Part shown: positions 48,020 through 57,035 of the stretch, piece after piece
Position numbering within the stretch: position 1 is the first letter of the stretch
How the letters are laid out: every line of letters starts with the position of its first letter
NCBI GenBank assembly: GCA_031278635.1
Contig: JAITKA010000174.1
Span: forward strand, 1-60,806
DNA from: Deltaproteobacteria bacterium
GTDB lineage: Bacteria; Desulfobacterota; Desulfarculia; Adiutricales; Adiutricaceae
Direction of reading: 5' to 3'
DNA: 60,806 nt
Program-made: the position numbers and the translations under genes
Notes under the pieces: model-generated
Seen by the model: only the letters and a program-made list of their open reading frames with translations
Databases searched by the model: none
Told to the model about the DNA's origin: nothing

Positions 48020-49417
48020 ATGTTTCACAGGAAAAGACGGGTGCATTTCGTGGGCATCGGCGGCATCGGCATGAGCGGCATAGCCGAGGTCCTCCTTAAC
48101 CTGGGCCACGCCGTCAGCGGCTCGGATCAGCAGGAGAGCGCCCAGACGACCCGCCTCAGCTCCATGGGGGCCGAGATCAACGTGGGCCACAGGGCCGATC
48201 TGGCCGACGGGGCCGACGTGGTCGTGGTCTCGAGCGCCGTGCCCGAGTCGAACCCCGAGCTGGTGAGGGCCCGGTCGCTGTCCGTCCCGGTCATCCCCAG
48301 GGCCGAGATGCTGGCCGAGCTCATGAGGCTCAAGACCTCGGTGGCCGTGGCCGGGTCCCACGGCAAGACCTCGACCTGCTCGCTCGTGGGCCTCATGCTG
48401 ACCCAGGCGGGCCTCGACCCCACCCTCGTCATCGGCGGCAAGATAAATAACCTCGGCCTGAACGCCCGCCTGGGCCAGGGCGAGATCCTGGTGGCCGAGG
48501 CCGACGAGAGCGACGGGAGCTTTTTGATGCTCTCGCCCACGGTAACGATAGTTACCAACATCGATAGGGAGCATCTGAGTAATTACAGGGATTTCGATCA
48601 CCTTAAGGACACGTTCCTGACTTTCATCAACAGGGTACCCTTTTACGGGGCCTCGATCCTCTGCCTTGACGACCCGGAGGTCCAGGACCTGGTCCCCAGG
48701 GTCAAAAAACGCTTCGTGACCTACGGACTCTCGGCCCAGGCGGAGATCACGGCGAGGGACATAAGGACCCTTGAGTGGGGCAACTCGTTCGAATGGTACC
48801 GCAAGGGCCAAAAGCTGGGCCGGATCACCCTAAACATACCCGGCAAGCATAACGTCCTGAACGCCCTGGCCGCCTCGGCCGTGGGCCTCGAGTTCGGCCT
48901 CTCCCCGGAAACGGTCGCCGAGGGCATAGCCGGCCTCAAGGGCGTGGGCAGGCGCTTCGAGCTGAAGGGCCAGGCGGGCGGGGTGACCTTCCTGGACGAT
49001 TACGGGCACCACCCCACGGAGATCCGGGCCACCCTCGCCACCATGGCCGAGTGCTACCCCGATCGCCGGAAGATAGTCCTCTTCCAGCCCCACCGGCACT
49101 CCCGGACCAAGGACCTTTTCGACGAGTTCGTCAAGTCCTTCAACGTGGTCGAGAACCTTTTCCTCGCCGACATCTACGCGGCCGGCGAGAAACCCATCGA
49201 GAACGTCGACTCCGAGATCCTGGCCAGGGCCATAGCCAGCCACGGGCACCGCGGGGTCGAGTACCTGGGCGCGGTCGGCGAGATGGCCGGCCGCCTGAGG
49301 GATCGCCTGCTCCCCGGGGACGTGGTCATGACCCTGGGCGCCGGCAACATCTGGCAGGTCGGGGAGGAGCTGCTCAAGCGGCTTCCCGCCGACCCCGCCG
49401 TGGGGGGTCACCCGTGA
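48020..49417 (+). CDS. murC: UDP-MurNAc-L-Ala ligase MurC
   Basis: 'VHFVGIGGIGMSGIAEVLLNLGHAVSGSD', 'VAGSHGKTSTCSLV', 'NIDREHLSNY', 'DDYGHHPTEI', 'FQPHRHSRTKDLFDEF'. Confidence 0.97.
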   Translation: MFHRKRRVHFVGIGGIGMSGIAEVLLNLGHAVSGSDQQESAQTTRLSSMGAEINVGHRADLADGADVVVVSSAVPESNPELVRARSLSVPVIPRAEMLAELMRLKTSVAVAGSHGKTSTCSLVGLMLTQAGLDPTLVIGGKINNLGLNARLGQGEILVAEADESDGSFLMLSPTVTIVTNIDREHLSNYRDFDHLKDTFLTFINRVPFYGASILCLDDPEVQDLVPRVKKRFVTYGLSAQAEITARDIRTLEWGNSFEWYRKGQKLGRITLNIPGKHNVLNALAASAVGLEFGLSPETVAEGIAGLKGVGRRFELKGQAGGVTFLDDYGHHPTEIRATLATMAECYPDRRKIVLFQPHRHSRTKDLFDEFVKSFNVVENLFLADIYAAGEKPIENVDSEILARAIASHGHRGVEYLGAVGEMAGRLRDRLLPGDVVMTLGAGNIWQVGEELLKRLPADPAVGGHP

Positions 49418-50346
49418 CGCGCAAGGAGCTCATAGACAACCTCGCCGCGGCCCTGGGGCACTTCCCCTTGGCCATCAGGGATCTATCCGACCGCTCGACC
49501 ATTGGCACCGGCGGCCCGGCCGTGGTGGCCACGGCCCGCAACGAGGCCGATCTCATTAACTTCATAAGGCACCATGCCCGCGAGGGGCTCGTCTTCGCCG
49601 TCCTCGGCTGGGCCAGTAACGTCCTCGTGCCCGATCGCGGCCTCTCCGTCCCGGTCCTCACCCTCGGCGGCGATCTGATCTCCGTCTCGGTCAGGGGGAC
49701 CCGGCTCAGGGCCTGGGGCGGGGCCACGGCCCGGGCCGTCCTGGGCGCCGCCGCCACCGCCGGCCTCTCGGGCCTGGAGATGATGGCCGGCATCCCCGGC
49801 ACCGTGGGCGGGGCGGCCATGGGTAACGCGGGCTCGAAAAACCTGGGCCTGGCCAACCTCGTCGAGGAGCTGGAACTGATCACCCCCGCCGGGGAAAAGG
49901 CCGTCCTGTCGAAGGGCGAGCTAAACCCCGTCTACAGGTCCCTTAACCTGCCCCCCGAGCTCGCGGGCTCGGTCGTGTCCTCCGTGACCCTGGAACTGAC
50001 CCCCTCCGACGAGGAGCAGGTCCGGGCCGAGATACGCTCGGTCCTGGGGGGCCGCAAGGGCAGCCAGCCGGTGGGGCGCAGCCTGGGGAGCGTCTTCAAG
50101 AACCCCCCCGGCATCGCCGCCGGGAAGCTCATGCACCTTTGCGGCCTCAGGGGCAAAACCATCGGCGGTGCCGCCATCAGCGAGATGCACGCCAATTTCA
50201 TCATGAACGTGGGCGGGGCCACATCCACCGACGTCACCACCCTCGCGGCCTACGCCAGGGAAGCGGTCTTTCGCCACCACGAGGTGACCCTGGTCCCCGA
50301 GATAAAGATCTGGGACGAAACGGGCCTGGACGTGGGCCTGCCCTGA
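49414..50346 (+). CDS. murB: UDP-N-acetylenolpyruvoylglucosamine reductase MurB
   Basis: 'STIGTGGPAVVATA', 'GWASNVLVPDRG', 'GLEMMAGIPGTVGGAAMGNAG', 'GSVFKNPPGIAAGKLMHLCGLRG', 'SEMHANFIMNVGGAT'. GTG at 49414 overlaps the murC stop; the ORF-track start (49051) is an artefact inside murC. Confidence 0.95.
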   Translation: MTRKELIDNLAAALGHFPLAIRDLSDRSTIGTGGPAVVATARNEADLINFIRHHAREGLVFAVLGWASNVLVPDRGLSVPVLTLGGDLISVSVRGTRLRAWGGATARAVLGAAATAGLSGLEMMAGIPGTVGGAAMGNAGSKNLGLANLVEELELITPAGEKAVLSKGELNPVYRSLNLPPELAGSVVSSVTLELTPSDEEQVRAEIRSVLGGRKGSQPVGRSLGSVFKNPPGIAAGKLMHLCGLRGKTIGGAAISEMHANFIMNVGGATSTDVTTLAAYAREAVFRHHEVTLVPEIKIWDETGLDVGLP

Positions 50347-50401
50347 CCGAAACCCCCGCCGGGACCCCCGCCGGGGCCCCCCACGGGAGGATGCGCCTTT
50401 T

Positions 50402-51391
50402 ATGAGAAAGAAGTACGAGCCCAAACGCCCCGTCGCCCCCCCCAGGCCCAGGACCAAGGCCCGCCCCCCCGGCGGCGCCCGCCCCCCCGGGGGCGGCAAA
50501 CCCATGGCCAGCCGCAGGGTCAAGGGCAAGGGTCTTTTGGCGGGCCGGATCGACAAGGCCAAATTGCCTTCCGTGGGCACGCTGGTCAAAAAAGGCGTTA
50601 AGTTAATACTCGTCGGCATCTTTTCTTTCGCGCTCCTGGCCGTCCTGACCGTGGCCATAATATTTGGCTATATGTATATCAATGAGTCCGATTATTTTAT
50701 GGTCCACCCCCAATCTATTTTGATAACTGGTTTATCAAAGCTTTCAAGAGCTGAGGTTTTAGAGGCAGGCGGTCTACAAAATTCTCTTAATAACTTGACT
50801 TTAGATACTACAAAGGTTATAAATAATCTGAAAACGATTCCCTGGATTGAAAATGCCGAAATCAGCCAGACCTGGCCCAGTGGCTTAAGCCTTAATATAA
50901 CCGAATACAAACCTAAAGCTATCGTAAGCTTACAACATCTCTACTTTATAAATGAAAATGGAACGCCATTTAAAAAATTAGATCCGGGGGAGATATCCGA
51001 CCTGCCGTTGATAAGCGGTTTCACGGTGGACGATCTCTCCAGCTCCGGGCCCCTGGTCAGCGACGCCCTGGCCGAGATCTTCGCCCTGATAGACGTCCTG
51101 GGCGAGCGGGACGACGACTACGCGACCGCGAACGTCGCCGAGTTCCATTACGACCCCGACAGGGGGCTGACCCTTTTCGCCAAAAAAACCGGGGTCCAGA
51201 TCAAGGTGGGCCTGGGCGGTTATTCCAAGAAATTCTGGCGGCTCGGGAAGGTCATGAACCACCTAAAAAAGGAGGGGCTCGATGAGGGCCTGGCCTACGT
51301 GAATCTGGAGTACCCGGGCCGCGTCACCGTGAGCTACCGGCCCGGCGCGGCCCCCACGGCCGCGGCCCCGGGCCGCGAGAGAAGGGGCTGA
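50402..51391 (+). CDS. ftsQ: Cell division protein FtsQ/DivIB (POTRA)
   Basis: Basic Pro-rich N-terminus, one TM, POTRA 'ITGLSKLSRAEVLEAGGLQN...IPWIENAEISQTWPSGLSLNITEYKPKAIV'; between murB and ftsA. Confidence 0.9.
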   Translation: MRKKYEPKRPVAPPRPRTKARPPGGARPPGGGKPMASRRVKGKGLLAGRIDKAKLPSVGTLVKKGVKLILVGIFSFALLAVLTVAIIFGYMYINESDYFMVHPQSILITGLSKLSRAEVLEAGGLQNSLNNLTLDTTKVINNLKTIPWIENAEISQTWPSGLSLNITEYKPKAIVSLQHLYFINENGTPFKKLDPGEISDLPLISGFTVDDLSSSGPLVSDALAEIFALIDVLGERDDDYATANVAEFHYDPDRGLTLFAKKTGVQIKVGLGGYSKKFWRLGKVMNHLKKEGLDEGLAYVNLEYPGRVTVSYRPGAAPTAAAPGRERRG

Positions 51392-51486
51392 GTACCGGGC
51401 CCGAAACCCCGGCCGGGGCCAACCGGCCAAGCGCAACAGCCAAGATCCCCGGACGGGGGCCGATTCGATAAGGGAGGAATCATAAA

Positions 51487-52701
51487 ATGTCCAATAACGA
51501 TGAAGTGTTGGTGGCAATAGACATCGGCACCACCAAGATTTGCTGCCTCGTGGCCGAGAGGGCCGACGACGACGACCTAAACATCAAGGCCATCGGGTCG
51601 GCGGCATCGGTCGGCCTTAGCCGGGGGCGGGTCATCAACATGCCCCTGACCGTCAAGGCCATAGCCCAGGCGGTCGACCAGGCCTCCGAGAGATCGGGCT
51701 ACGACTGCCGCTCGGCCTACATCGGCATAGCCGGTGACCACATCTCCGGCATCAAGGTCCACGGCTCGGTCTCAACCCGCAACGGCATCGTGACCGAGGA
51801 CGACATCGATCGGGCCATGAAATCGGCCATGATCATGCGCATCCCCAGCCACGACCAGATCCTCGACCGCGTGGCCCTGGAGTACCGCCTGGACGGCCTC
51901 GCCGGCATAGCCAACCCCATCGGCATGAGGGGGACGAAGCTCGAGGTCTTCGTCCACGTCTTCACCGTGGACTCGAATTCCCTGGACGACCTGTGCCAAT
52001 GCGTCTATGACGCGGGCCTGGCCATAGACGAGGTCTACCTCGAGTCGGTGGCCTCGGCCGAGGCCGTCCTGACGCCGGCCGAGAAGGAGATGGGCGTGAT
52101 GCTCCTGGACATCGGCGGCGGCACCTGCGGCATGTCCGTCTACGTCAAGGGGGCCATCCATCACGTCTTCGAGGTGCCCCTGGGCGGGGACGTCCTCACC
52201 CACGATCTCGCGACCGGCCTTAACATTTCCCTCTACTCGGCCGAGCTCCTCAAGATGAGCCACGGCTGCTGCCACGAGGACCTCATCCCGGACGATTACG
52301 ACATCGACGTCCCCAGCCTGGACGGCCTAAGCTCCGTCACCGTGGGGGTCAGTAACGTCTGCCACATCCTCCGCAAGAGGATCGAGAGCCTCTATGGCCA
52401 CGTCTCCAACAACCTGATCCAAAGCGGCTACGACGACGACGTCAGTAACGTGGTCCTGACCGGCGGGACCTCGCTCCTGGCCGGCATGCAGGAACTGGGC
52501 CTCGATTACTTCAACCGCCAGATCCGCCTCGGCAGCCCCTACCTCAGGGGCACCCTCTCCGATCTGGTCGAGAGCCCCGTCTACTCCACCGCCGTCGGCC
52601 TCATGCTCCGGGGCATGAGGGTCAGGGAAAGCCAGCTCGGGGGCCGCGTGTCCGGCGGCTTTTGGGTCTTCGATAAGGTCAAGGCCCTCTTCGGCCGCTG
52701 A
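51487..52701 (+). CDS. ftsA: Cell division protein FtsA
   Basis: 'LVAIDIGTTKICCLVAE', 'GYDCRSAYIGIAGDHI', 'EKEMGVMLLDIGGGTCGMSVYVKGAIHHVFEVPLGGDVLTHDLATGL', 'NVVLTGGTSLLAGM'. Confidence 0.96.
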   Translation: MSNNDEVLVAIDIGTTKICCLVAERADDDDLNIKAIGSAASVGLSRGRVINMPLTVKAIAQAVDQASERSGYDCRSAYIGIAGDHISGIKVHGSVSTRNGIVTEDDIDRAMKSAMIMRIPSHDQILDRVALEYRLDGLAGIANPIGMRGTKLEVFVHVFTVDSNSLDDLCQCVYDAGLAIDEVYLESVASAEAVLTPAEKEMGVMLLDIGGGTCGMSVYVKGAIHHVFEVPLGGDVLTHDLATGLNISLYSAELLKMSHGCCHEDLIPDDYDIDVPSLDGLSSVTVGVSNVCHILRKRIESLYGHVSNNLIQSGYDDDVSNVVLTGGTSLLAGMQELGLDYFNRQIRLGSPYLRGTLSDLVESPVYSTAVGLMLRGMRVRESQLGGRVSGGFWVFDKVKALFGR

Positions 52702-52702
52702 C

Positions 52703-52729
52703 CCGTTCCCCCCCCTTTACGGGGAACGG
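52703..52729 (+). terminator. Hairpin immediately after ftsA
   Basis: ccgttcccc...ggggaacgg. Confidence 0.45.
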
Positions 52730-53229
52730 CCGACCCGGCCGGCCGGGCCCTCCCTCCCTTGGGACCGGCCGGCCTGGGCCATAATAACGCCCGTTTTAGC
52801 TAAAATGGGCCATAATTGCCGTTAACGTCGCCTTAACCTTGCCTCAGCGTTTAGGGCTTGGTGGATAGTTGTGAAACGAAGGCTCCCCATCGCGACGCTT
52901 ACTTCGCGAGCTAGCCTAAGTGTCTTCTAAATCGAGCCAAATTTTATCGATCAGGTCTAAAAATGAGCGTTTTATTTGCTTGGCAGGCCTGATATTGATG
53001 ACTCGCTTATTTTTTCCTTGTAATTTTAAATGAATTTTGCTATAACGGGCAAAGTAAAATAAGCTTGGGGCAGCGTTAACCATCGGCGGAAAAAATTCGC
53101 CATGAATTTTACCAGACAAACCGCTTTACGCTTTTGATTGGCTCGAATTCGCGCCGCGATTACGCCATCAAGTGGGCCACTGACGCTTTTTGGGAACGAA
53201 TTTTACTAACTTATTTTTCGAAAATATAC

Positions 53230-53251
53230 GGTCATTAGGCGCCCAATGACC
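53230..53251. repeat. 7-bp perfect inverted repeat in the ftsA-ftsZ gap
   Basis: ggtcatt-aggcgccc-aatgacc. Confidence 0.6.
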
Positions 53252-53447
53252 TACGCTTTAAAGCCCAATTATATCGCCAAAGCGCCTAATTACACATTAC
53301 GAGACCGCGAAAACCATCCCGTAAAAAATATCATCAATAAATACCCTCGGTTTACGGTTTTCGCCCAGCGACCGAACGCTAAATCCCATGAATTTTTCTA
53401 ACCCGGCTTAACGCTTTCAATAACGTCATATTTAGTTTTGATCGAGC

Positions 53448-53540
53448 TGCAAAAACCCCTAATTTTTGAAAGCTTCTTAGTTAACTAGCAGAATTTATTT
53501 GCTAAATTTTCGTCGTTTTACTGATTTCGGGGTTTTTGCA
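53448..53540. repeat. 93-bp segment bounded by 12-bp perfect inverted repeats
   Basis: tgcaaaaacccc (53448-53459) / ggggtttttgca (53529-53540). Confidence 0.75.
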
Positions 53541-53702
53541 TGGCTATCAGTTTTCAAATACGCCCATGAACGCGCCGGCGCGTTTATCCTAGGGCGACCG
53601 TGCCCGGCAAATCCTTAAATCCGGGCCGCCCGGGCGTAAAGATCGACCGCGATCACCCATAGGTTTCTAACCAAGCCTAGCGATGGTTCCAAAACATACA
53701 AA

Positions 53703-53770
53703 CCATGGCCCATAAAAGACCCTTTTAGCCATAAAGCCATGGCCCGTAAAATACCCTTTTTAGCCATAAG
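53703..53770 (+). repeat. 34-bp tandem duplication just upstream of ftsZ
   Basis: ccatggcccataaaagacccttttagccataaag / ccatggcccgtaaaataccctttttagccataag. Confidence 0.85.
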
Positions 53771-53801
53771 GCCGCTAACCCAGTTATCAGGAGTACAATC
53801 G

Positions 53802-55286
53802 ATGGCGGACAACATCAAAACAATCTTGGATCCCACCAAAACCGTGTGCCGCATTACAGTCCTTGGTCTCGGCGGGTGTGGCACCAACGCTATCAATCAC
53901 ATGGTTAGGGAAGGCCTGAAGGGGCCGACCTTGATTGCCGCCAATACGGACGTTGACCACCTCATGAAAAGCGCGGCCCCCAACAAGCTCCAGATAGGGG
54001 CCGAGTTGACCGAGGGCCTGGGGGCGGGCGGCCATCCCAGCGTGGGCAAGGGCGCGGCCGAGGAATCCATGGCCGACATCCTCAAGGAGGTGGGCGACTC
54101 CCACATGGTTTTCGTGACCGCGGGCCTGGGCGGCGGCACGGGGACCGGGGCGGCCCCGGTCGTGGTCGAGGCCCTGACCAAGCTGAAAAAACCCCCGCTG
54201 GTCGTGTCGGTGGTCGTTATGCCCTTCAAGCACGAGTCGGATCGGCCGGCCAAGGCCAAGCCGGCCTACGAGGCCCTCTTGGCCTCCAGCAACTCGCTCA
54301 TCACCATATCCAACGAGATGCTCCTTGAGACCTGGCCGGACCACACCCTCAAGGATTGCAAGGCCAAGGCCGATCAGGTCCTCTACCGGGCCGTGAGCTG
54401 CATAACCGACCTGATCCTGAACCCGGGCGAGATCCACCTGGACTTCGCCGACATCAGGTCGGCCCTCTCGGCCAAGGGCCTGGCCATCATGGGCGTGGGC
54501 GAGGCCAGCGGCCAGGACCGCGGCATAACCGCGGCCAAGATGGCCATAAGCTGCCCGCTGATGGACGACCGCTCCGTGACCGGGGCCAAGTACCTTTTGA
54601 TCAACATCGTGGCCTCGGAGGACATCAAGGCCTCGGAATTCAAGGCCATAAACGAGTACCTCGTGAGCCTGGTCGGCGGGGAGGTCCAGGTCCTCTCCGG
54701 GGTGACCTACGACGACTCCCTGGCCGAGTCGGGCACGCTCAAGGTAACGGTCATAGCCACCGGCCTCAGCCCCGAGGACCCCTCCAAGGTCCAGCCGGTG
54801 CCGCGACTCGACGACGACGACGACGAGCCCATCACCCTGTTGGTCGAGGCCGAGCCGCACCTGGACCTCGGCCCCGAGCCCCAGGGCGTCGTCCAGGCCC
54901 AGTACCCCGGTCAGCCGCGCTACCAGGGCCAGCCCCAGCCGGCCCCCCAGGGCCCGGCCTACGCCGGCCCCCAGGCGCCCCAGCGCTTCGACGGCCAGGT
55001 CCAGACGCCAGGGCAGACGCCCACCCCGCCGCCCAGGAGGACGGTCAGGCTGAACGACGTCCCCCTCGATCGCGTGCCGCCCTCGACCGGCTACAACAAA
55101 TACGAGGCCAACAGCATTGCCGATCCGGCCAACCTGAACCCCAGGACGACCATCCAAAGGGCCCCGGCCCCCCAGCAGCGGGTCCCGGCGCCCCCGCAGA
55201 GGGCCCTGCCTGGGCAGGGCAAAAGGGGGGTCGATGAGGCCCGGTCCAACCACGTCCCCTCGTACATGATCGACAAGGCCAACTGA
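53802..55286 (+). CDS. ftsZ: Cell division GTPase FtsZ with Pro/Gln-rich C-terminal linker
   Basis: 'ITVLGLGGCGTNAINHMV', 'AANTDVDHL', 'VFVTAGLGGGTGTGAAPVVVEAL', 'HLDFADIRSAL'; C-terminal peptide 'NHVPSYMIDKAN'. Start at MADNIKT. Confidence 0.95.
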   Translation: MADNIKTILDPTKTVCRITVLGLGGCGTNAINHMVREGLKGPTLIAANTDVDHLMKSAAPNKLQIGAELTEGLGAGGHPSVGKGAAEESMADILKEVGDSHMVFVTAGLGGGTGTGAAPVVVEALTKLKKPPLVVSVVVMPFKHESDRPAKAKPAYEALLASSNSLITISNEMLLETWPDHTLKDCKAKADQVLYRAVSCITDLILNPGEIHLDFADIRSALSAKGLAIMGVGEASGQDRGITAAKMAISCPLMDDRSVTGAKYLLINIVASEDIKASEFKAINEYLVSLVGGEVQVLSGVTYDDSLAESGTLKVTVIATGLSPEDPSKVQPVPRLDDDDDEPITLLVEAEPHLDLGPEPQGVVQAQYPGQPRYQGQPQPAPQGPAYAGPQAPQRFDGQVQTPGQTPTPPPRRTVRLNDVPLDRVPPSTGYNKYEANSIADPANLNPRTTIQRAPAPQQRVPAPPQRALPGQGKRGVDEARSNHVPSYMIDKAN

Positions 55287-55307
55287 AAGGCCAGACAGGC
55301 CCGATAA

Positions 55308-57035
55308 TTGTCACGCCCGAAAGAGCCCCCCCGAAAACGGGGGGGCTCACCGACCCCCAAGGCCCCCCGTGGCCACGCCCCCCCGGCTTTCCCCGAGACC
55401 GGGGCGGTCAGGAAGGAAAGGGGAGGGCGCCTCTCGGTGGCCCTGGTCTGGCCCGGCGACTACCATACGGGCATGTCCTCCCTCGGCTACCTGTGGGTCT
55501 ACCGCTTCTTGGCCCAAAGCCCCATAGCCCTGGGCGAGCGCTTTTTCGCCCTCGGCTCCCCACAGGGGCGCCCGAGGTCCCTGGAAACCGGCCGGGAACT
55601 GGCCGCATTCGATCTGATCGCCGCCTCCCTGGTCCTGGAAAACGACTACTGGCTTTTGCCCGATATCCTGGCCCGCGCGGGCCTGGCCCCCTACCGCCGC
55701 GACCGGGACCCCCGGGGCCCCCTCATAGTGGCCGGCGGCGTGGGCCCATGGTCCAACCCCTGGCCCATCCTCCCCTTCGTGGATCTGGTCTTATTGGGGG
55801 AGGGCGAGGATCAGTGGCCGGTCATCGCCGAGGCCTACTCCCGCAAGGATTTCCTGGCCCTGGGCTACCGCGACCGGCTGGCCCACCTGGCCGGGGCCGT
55901 CCCCGGGGCCCTGGCCCCGGCCCTCTGGCCCCCCGGTGGCCAACCGGACCCGGTCAGGCCCTCCATCCTCGGCTGGCCCTTCGCCCGGGACCTGATCCCG
56001 CCGTCCTCGCCCATCCTGACCGCGGGGACGGAATTCCCGATGACCACGCTGGTTGAGATTAGTCGCGGCTGCCCCTGGGGTTGCCGTTTCTGTTTGGCCG
56101 GCCACCTATACAGGCCGCACCGGACCTGGCCGCCCGGGTCGGTTATCGGGGCCGCCTATTCCATGAACGAGTCCGGGGGCCGCGTGGGCCTGGTCAGCCC
56201 GGCCGTGGCCGACCACCCCGGGCTGCCCCAAATCCTGGAGGCCCTGATCGAGCGAAAGACCTCCGTGGGCGTGTCCTCGATGCGCCTCTCGTCGCTCACC
56301 GAGAACCTGGCCAAATACCTCTCCAAGGCGGGCCTGAGCGCCCTGGCCGTGGCCCCGGAGGCCGGTAGCCAGAGGCTCCGGGACTCCATAAACAAAAACC
56401 TGGACGAGGCCGAGGTCCTGGCCTCGGCCAGGAGGCTGGCCGGCCACGGGCTAAGGCGCCTCAAGCTCTATTTCATGCTGGGCCTCCCGGGCGAGACCGA
56501 CCACGATCTGGTCGATCTGGCCCGCCTGGTGGGCGAGGTGAAAAAGGAAACCAGGATCGGCCGCGGCGGGCCCACCATATCGGTCTCGCTCTCGAATTTC
56601 ACGCCCAAGCCCCAGACCCCTTTCGAGACCGCCCCCATGCTGACCGAGGCCGAGGCCCGCGCCAGGGGGAGCCGCGTCTCGGGCCTTTTGGCCAAGATAG
56701 GCGATCTCGAGGTCAGGCTCGATCCCCCGAGGGGCGCCATGGTCCAGGCCCTGCTCGCCCGGGGCGGCCCCGAGGCCCACTCCCTGGTCATGGCCCAGGT
56801 CGCCTCCGGCGGCAAGGCCGGCCAGGCCCTAAAGGCCATAGGCTACGGGCCCGGCCACCCCATTCACCGCCCCTGGGAGGGCCCCATGCCCTGGCGCCTG
56901 GTCGAGCCCAGGGTGGGGGAGGGATTTTTGGCCGCCGAGGCCCGGCTGGCCCGGTCCGGCCTCGCCTCCCCGGCCTGCCCGCCCGATCTGGGCTGCGGCC
57001 GCTGCGAGGCCTGCAAGCCACGGCCGAAACCATGA
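55308..57035 (+). CDS. Radical SAM protein (start uncertain, probably downstream of 55308)
   Basis: 'EISRGCPWGCRFCLAGHLYRPHR' (CxxxCxxC); 'YHTGMSSLGYLWVYRFL'; 'KLYFMLGLPGETDHDLVDL'. Confidence 0.9.
   Translation: MSRPKEPPRKRGGSPTPKAPRGHAPPAFPETGAVRKERGGRLSVALVWPGDYHTGMSSLGYLWVYRFLAQSPIALGERFFALGSPQGRPRSLETGRELAAFDLIAASLVLENDYWLLPDILARAGLAPYRRDRDPRGPLIVAGGVGPWSNPWPILPFVDLVLLGEGEDQWPVIAEAYSRKDFLALGYRDRLAHLAGAVPGALAPALWPPGGQPDPVRPSILGWPFARDLIPPSSPILTAGTEFPMTTLVEISRGCPWGCRFCLAGHLYRPHRTWPPGSVIGAAYSMNESGGRVGLVSPAVADHPGLPQILEALIERKTSVGVSSMRLSSLTENLAKYLSKAGLSALAVAPEAGSQRLRDSINKNLDEAEVLASARRLAGHGLRRLKLYFMLGLPGETDHDLVDLARLVGEVKKETRIGRGGPTISVSLSNFTPKPQTPFETAPMLTEAEARARGSRVSGLLAKIGDLEVRLDPPRGAMVQALLARGGPEAHSLVMAQVASGGKAGQALKAIGYGPGHPIHRPWEGPMPWRLVEPRVGEGFLAAEARLARSGLASPACPPDLGCGRCEACKPRPKP
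55323..55348 (+). terminator. GC hairpin between ftsZ and the radical SAM gene (no clear T-run)
   Basis: gagcccccc-cgaaaacg-ggggggctc. Confidence 0.45.

Noticed and set aside
49051-50346. 431-aa reading of murB as given in the ORF track
   Set aside because: The first ~120 codons are an out-of-frame reading of murC (Arg/Pro-rich noise); GTG 49414 is the plausible murB start.
52916-53119. 67-aa minus-strand ORF in the ftsA-ftsZ gap
   Set aside because: No recognisable family and no convincing SD; left as possible remnant only.
53787-55253. 488-aa minus-strand ORF opposite ftsZ
   Set aside because: Antisense of an unambiguous FtsZ; composition is noise-like.
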